Assembly: GCF_018130955.1 (NCBI RefSeq)
Contig: NZ_JAFCJM010000027.1
Span: forward strand, 31,579 to 95,578
Source: Bradyrhizobium liaoningense
GTDB taxonomy: Bacteria; Pseudomonadota; Alphaproteobacteria; Rhizobiales; Xanthobacteraceae
Reading direction: 5' to 3'
Length of the DNA: 64,000 bases
The position numbers and the translations under genes were made by a program. Below, one piece after another: positions 60,404 through 64,000 of this stretch (positions within the stretch are counted from its first letter, which is position 1; the number at the start of each line of letters is the position of its first letter). Below the pieces are notes generated by a model. The model was given only the letters and a program-made list of their open reading frames with translations. It was not told where the DNA came from and searched no databases.

Positions 60404-62155
60404 ATGGCGATTCGCCGCCGCGATTTCCTGAAAGCTGCAGGCGCCGCCGCCGTCTCCGTCGGGTTGCCGCGGCTTGCGCGCGGCGCCGACAGCGCTGGCA
60501 TCTACGACCTCGAGCGCTTCGGCAATGCGCGCATCCTGCACATGACGGACACGCATGCGCAGCTCAACCCTGTCTACTATCGCGAGCCGAGCGTCAATCT
60601 CGGCATCGGCGAGATGGCGGGACAGCCGCCGCACCTGGTCGGGCGCGCGTTCCTCGATCATTTCGGCATCCGGCCCGACAGCGCCGACGCCTACGCCTTC
60701 ACCTGCTTCGAATTCGAGAAATCGGCTCCGCGCTTCGGCAAGCTCGGCGGCTTTGCCCATCTGAAGACGCTGATCGACCGCCTGCGCAGCGACGTCGGCG
60801 GCGCCCATTCGCTGCTGCTCGACGGCGGCGACCTCTGGCAGGGCACCGGACTTGCCAACACCATGCAGGGCCGCGACATGGTCGAGGTCGCCAATCTGCT
60901 CGGCATCGAGGCGATGACCGGCCATTGGGAATTCACCTATGGCGAGCAGGTGCTGCGCGACAATCTCGAACGCTTCAAGGGCGAGTTTCTGGCCCAGAAC
61001 GTGTTCCTCACCGAGGAGGCCGCCTTCAACGACGCCGTCGCCTTCGACAAGGCAACGGGGCGCGTGTTCAAGCCGTCCACCATCAAGGAGCTCGGCGGCC
61101 ACCGCGTCGCCGTCATCGGCCAGGCCTTTCCTTACGTGCCCATCGCGCACCCCAAGCGCTTCACGCCGGACTGGACTTTTGGCCTTCGCGAGGACGAACT
61201 GCAGAAGCATGTCGAGGTGCTGCGCAGGAGCGAGAAAGTCGATGCGGTCATCCTGCTCTCGCACAATGGCATGGATGTCGACCTCAAGCTCGCAAGCCGC
61301 GTCACCGGCATCGACGTCATCCTCGGCGGCCATACCCATGACGCCGTACCGCAGCCGGTCGCGGTGAAGAATGCCGGCGGCACGACGCTCGTCACCAATG
61401 CCGGCTCGAACGGAAAATTTTTAGCCGTGCTCGACCTCGCGCTCGACAAGGGCAAGGTCAGCGACGTCAGATATCATCTGCTGCCGGTCTATTCCGAGCT
61501 GCTGAAGCCCGATCCCGCGATGGCCGAGCTGATCGGCAAGGTGCGGGCGGCACACGTCAGCGACTGGTCCGCCAAGATCGCGACGCCCGACCGGCTGCTC
61601 TACCGCCGCGGCAATTTCCAGGGCCCGATGGATCAGTTGATCTGCACCGCGCTGCGCCGCGAGCTCGACGCCGAGATCGCGCTGTCGCCGGGCTTTCGCT
61701 GGGGCGTCACCGCTCTGTCCGGCCAGCCCATGACGATGGAGGATCTGCTCGCGGAAACCGCGATCTCCTATCCCGAGACTTATGTGCAGGAGATGACGGG
61801 CGCCCAGATCAAGGACGTGCTGGAAGACGTCTGCGACAATCTGTTCAACGCCGATCCCTATTATCAGCAGGGCGGCGACATGGTGCGCGCCGGCGGCCTC
61901 AGCTACGCCTGCACGCCGGCCAACGCGATCGGAAACCGCATCTCCGAATTGAGGCTCGATAACGGCCAGGCGCTGGAAGCGCATGGGCACTACAAGGTTG
62001 CCGGCTGGGCCTCCGTCAACGCGCAGCAGGGCGCGCCGGTCTGGGATGTCGTGGCAAAATATCTCCGCTCGGGCCGGATGACACCGGAGCGCCTCGGACC
62101 CGGTGTCACGCTGAAAGGCGTGGACGGCAATCCCGGCATGGTGGGACAGGGATGA
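60404..62155 (+). CDS. soxB: Thiosulfohydrolase SoxB
   Basis: A manganese enzyme that hydrolyses the terminal sulfonate from SoxY-bound intermediates in the periplasm. It has 583 residues and a Tat leader (RRRDFLKAAGAAAVSVGLP). Metallophosphatase-type ligands are in HMTDTHAQL, LLDGGDLWQG, MTGHWEFTYG and GGHTHD. The C-terminal 5'-nucleotidase-like domain holds the substrate pocket. I chose the ATG at 60404 with CGGAGA upstream; a TTG at 60377 is weaker. The stop overlaps the next gene by ATGA. Confidence 0.97.
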   Translation: MAIRRRDFLKAAGAAAVSVGLPRLARGADSAGIYDLERFGNARILHMTDTHAQLNPVYYREPSVNLGIGEMAGQPPHLVGRAFLDHFGIRPDSADAYAFTCFEFEKSAPRFGKLGGFAHLKTLIDRLRSDVGGAHSLLLDGGDLWQGTGLANTMQGRDMVEVANLLGIEAMTGHWEFTYGEQVLRDNLERFKGEFLAQNVFLTEEAAFNDAVAFDKATGRVFKPSTIKELGGHRVAVIGQAFPYVPIAHPKRFTPDWTFGLREDELQKHVEVLRRSEKVDAVILLSHNGMDVDLKLASRVTGIDVILGGHTHDAVPQPVAVKNAGGTTLVTNAGSNGKFLAVLDLALDKGKVSDVRYHLLPVYSELLKPDPAMAELIGKVRAAHVSDWSAKIATPDRLLYRRGNFQGPMDQLICTALRRELDAEIALSPGFRWGVTALSGQPMTMEDLLAETAISYPETYVQEMTGAQIKDVLEDVCDNLFNADPYYQQGGDMVRAGGLSYACTPANAIGNRISELRLDNGQALEAHGHYKVAGWASVNAQQGAPVWDVVAKYLRSGRMTPERLGPGVTLKGVDGNPGMVGQG

Positions 62156-62610
62156 TGCGGTCTCTGATATCAGGCGCGATGATGGCGGCGCTGCTCGCCT
62201 GGGCGGTGACGCTGCCGGCCGCGGCCCAGCAGGCGCCGTTGCAGGACAAGCCGTTCGCCGAGCACAGAATCGTGCTGCAACTCTCGGACGGCGACGCGAA
62301 AAAGCAGGCGCTGGTGCTCAGCGTCGCCAACAACCTCATCAAGCATTACGACCCCGACAAGGTCGCAGTCGAGGTCGTGGCCTTCGGTCCCGGCATCGAC
62401 CTGCTGCGCGCTGGCAGCGACCACCGCAAGCAGGTCGAGAGCCTGATCGCGCAGGGCGTGCGCTTCGACATCTGCCTCAACACCGTCGACACGCTGGAGC
62501 GGGAGACCGGCAAGCGGCCGGATTTCATCCCATCCGCAACCCCGGTCCAGGTCGGGGTCGCGCAGATCCTGTTTTTGACCGAGAGCGGCTACACGCTGGT
62601 CAGGCCGTAA
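62152..62610 (+). CDS. Exported DsrE-family protein
   Basis: A 152-residue protein: signal peptide (cleavage near PAAA-QQ), then a DsrE/DsrF-like fold. FAEHRIVLQLSDGDAKKQAL is followed by VEVVAFGPGIDLLR and RFDICLNTV with a single cysteine, C108, in the usual sulfur-carrying loop position. It overlaps soxB by four bases, so it belongs to the sox operon. A periplasmic sulfur-transfer role is inferred. Confidence 0.85.
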   Translation: MMRSLISGAMMAALLAWAVTLPAAAQQAPLQDKPFAEHRIVLQLSDGDAKKQALVLSVANNLIKHYDPDKVAVEVVAFGPGIDLLRAGSDHRKQVESLIAQGVRFDICLNTVDTLERETGKRPDFIPSATPVQVGVAQILFLTESGYTLVRP

Positions 62611-62625
62611 CGGCTTCGCACACCC

Positions 62626-62651
62626 GTCGTCCTGGCCTTCGCCGGGACGAC
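62626..62651. repeat. GTCGTCC...GGACGAC hairpin, repeat remnant
   Basis: GTCGTCCTGGC-CTTC-GCCGGGACGAC is an 11-bp stem with one wobble, 16 bases after the dsrE stop. It is related to the elements at 15985 and 18373 and may end the sox transcript. Confidence 0.6.
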
Positions 62652-62787
62652 ATTGAAATTGTGGCAACGACCAGCGCCATGCCGCAGAGCAAAAATATTT
62701 CTTATAGTGTTCAGAATGCAGTGAATTGCTTCTCTTTTGGGCCCGTAGCGTAGTAGAATTTGCAATCGCCACTCGCCGGGGCCCGCC

Positions 62788-63828
62788 ATGATCTTCCGCC
62801 AGCTCTTCGACAGCGTTTCGGGCACCTACAGCTATGTCCTGGCCAGCCGCCCCGGCGGTGAGGCGCTGATCCTCGATCCCGTGCTGGAGAAGGTCGATCG
62901 CTATTGCCAGTTGCTGCGCGAGCTCGACCTCAAGCTGGTCAAGGCCGTGGACACCCATTTGCATGCCGACCACGTCACCGGCCTCGGCGAATTGCGCGAC
63001 CGTACCCATTGCATGACCATCATGGGCGACCAGAGCAAGGCCGACGTGGTCGCGATGCGGGTCTCCGACGGCGACAAGGTGACGATCGAGGGCCTGTCGC
63101 TCGACGTGATGTACACGCCCGGCCACACCGACGATTCCTACTCCTACCTGATGGGCGACCGCGTCTTCACCGGCGATACGCTCTTGATTCGCGGCACCGG
63201 CCGCACCGACTTCCAGAACGGCTCGTCGCGCGCGCAGTACGATTCGATCTTCAATCGCCTGTTGAAGCTGCCGGACGAGACGCTGGTGTTCCCCGCCCAC
63301 GACTACAAGGGCGACACCGTCTCCACCATCGGCGAGGAGAAGCGCTACAATCCGCGCCTCCAGGTGCGCTCGGTCGACGAATATATCGAGCTGATGGCGA
63401 ACCTGAAGCTGCCCAATCCCAAGATGATGGACGTGGCGGTGCCGGCCAACATGCATGTCGGCCTGCATCAGGAAGAGCTGGAGAAGGAAGGCCGCGCGCT
63501 CAGCGCCGTCGAGGCGATTCGCTCGCTCGGCCGCCCGGACATCCTGCTGGTGGACTTGCGCGAAGCCAATGAGCGCGCCAAGCACGGCATGCTCGAGGGC
63601 GCGCTGCATACGCCCTACCCCTCAGTCGAGGACAGCCTGAAGCCCGGCGGCATGCTGCGCGAGGTGGCCGCCGCCACCGGCCGCCGCGTCGTGTTCTTCT
63701 GCGCCTTCGGCGAGCGCTCGGCGATGGCCGTGGCCGCCGCCAAGCAGGCCGGGCTTGCCAACACCGCGCATATCGCAGGCGGCATCGACGCCTGGAAGAA
63801 GGCGGGCGGGCCGGTGATGCGGGGGTAG
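62788..63828 (+). CDS. Persulfide dioxygenase-rhodanese fusion (ETHE1-like)
   Basis: A 346-residue cytoplasmic protein. The N-terminal metallo-beta-lactamase domain has HLHADH (H57, H59, H62), H113, D130 and H171, the iron-site set of persulfide dioxygenases. The C-terminal rhodanese domain (about 238-345) has the active-site loop CAFGERS (C305). It oxidises glutathione persulfide to sulfite, with sulfur transfer by the rhodanese part. It has its own 177-base upstream region but clearly belongs to the sulfur locus. A weak GGGG precedes the ATG. Confidence 0.93.
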   Translation: MIFRQLFDSVSGTYSYVLASRPGGEALILDPVLEKVDRYCQLLRELDLKLVKAVDTHLHADHVTGLGELRDRTHCMTIMGDQSKADVVAMRVSDGDKVTIEGLSLDVMYTPGHTDDSYSYLMGDRVFTGDTLLIRGTGRTDFQNGSSRAQYDSIFNRLLKLPDETLVFPAHDYKGDTVSTIGEEKRYNPRLQVRSVDEYIELMANLKLPNPKMMDVAVPANMHVGLHQEELEKEGRALSAVEAIRSLGRPDILLVDLREANERAKHGMLEGALHTPYPSVEDSLKPGGMLREVAAATGRRVVFFCAFGERSAMAVAAAKQAGLANTAHIAGGIDAWKKAGGPVMRG

Positions 63829-64000
63829 CTGGTTCACGTATTCCTAAACGACAGCTCCCGAGCGGATTTTGTTGCAAAAGTCGGCTGTAACCGACGGATG
63901 TCTTTCGGCCATTTGGTAAGGCTGACCGGCTTTGATCCGCCGACCCTGACGCTCTCAACGCAACTCCTACGCTACGCAATGCACAGGGCATGAGCGGGTG
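63829..64000. other. Window end, no gene assigned
   Basis: The last 172 bases hold an imperfect inverted repeat GTCGG-N6-CCGAC at about 63880-63895, next to TTGTTGCAAAA. That word resembles dispersed soil-bacterial repeats I have seen. No supported reading frame ends or begins here. Confidence 0.3.

Noticed and set aside
62170..63609. Minus-strand frame of 479 codons across dsrE and the persulfide dioxygenase
   Set aside because: It overlaps two confidently identified genes and an intergenic region; its translation is shadow-like.
1..64000. tRNA or rRNA genes, CRISPR arrays, intact insertion sequences or prophage genes
   Set aside because: No TPsiC-like GGTTCGAAT cores in cloverleaf context, no regularly spaced direct repeats and no transposase or integrase motifs were seen by eye.

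Overview
The window is chromosomal DNA of a GC-rich alphaproteobacterium, most likely Bradyrhizobium or a close relative (Nitrobacteraceae). The reasons are strong C/G third-position bias, protein families and wording typical of that genus (DUF6460, YgiQ-type radical SAM, sox genes, phn genes), and several families of dispersed palindromic repeats that I recognise from Bradyrhizobium genomes. Examples are the element with a GAGCATGATC / GGATCATG core and the 'PSPLAGEGQGEG' element. I see no rRNA, tRNA, CRISPR array, prophage or intact insertion sequence. Base composition looks even throughout, so this reads as core and soft-core chromosome.

Layout. 1-7 kb: the 3' part of an ATP-dependent DNA ligase carrying an in-frame repeat, a small membrane protein, a MATE exporter, DUF952-pyrD, an S24-type regulator lacking its catalytic serine, and a periplasmic alpha-carbonic anhydrase. 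7-9.6 kb: acyl-CoA dehydrogenase and monooxygenase-fold protein divergent from an AraC regulator that is bracketed by a 16-bp inverted repeat. 9.6-16 kb: a phosphonate module. phnC-D-E1-E2 (E2 frameshifted, with a hairpin terminator after phnD) diverges from a hexapeptide transferase, phnM and a DUF1045 2H-phosphoesterase. A four-site Pho-box array lies between the two arms. The C-P lyase core (phnG-L) is not in the window.

16-28 kb: an SBP56-type methanethiol oxidase with an overlapping membrane protein, a DapA-family lyase, a chemoreceptor, a TPR protein, marR-enoyl-CoA hydratase with a perfect 18-bp operator-like palindrome, and tetR divergent from an EmrAB pump. 28-40 kb: a small heat-shock protein, then a patatin-GntP-tannase operon, serA, a three-domain rhodanese protein, a previously unlisted 29-residue membrane peptide, a DapA-like lyase divergent from a FAD oxidase plus GntR regulator, and an orphan ABC-type binding protein. 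40-54 kb: several envelope proteins of unknown function (an M15-like protein, a multi-span membrane protein, a Pro/Ala-repeat secreted protein), a BKACE enzyme, YgiQ, an LLM flavoenzyme, a lipoprotein with an M48 protease, a VOC protein and two MFS carriers. 54-64 kb: an S9 peptidase, a DUF938 methyltransferase and a thiosulfate-oxidation operon soxXYZA-saxB-soxB-dsrE followed by a persulfide dioxygenase-rhodanese fusion.

Functionally the window joins scavenging of phosphonate phosphorus under phosphate limitation with oxidation of reduced sulfur (methanethiol, thiosulfate, persulfides), plus drug or organic-acid export and catabolism of acyl-CoA and hydroxy or keto acids. All functional names come from reading the sequence; no database search was run.
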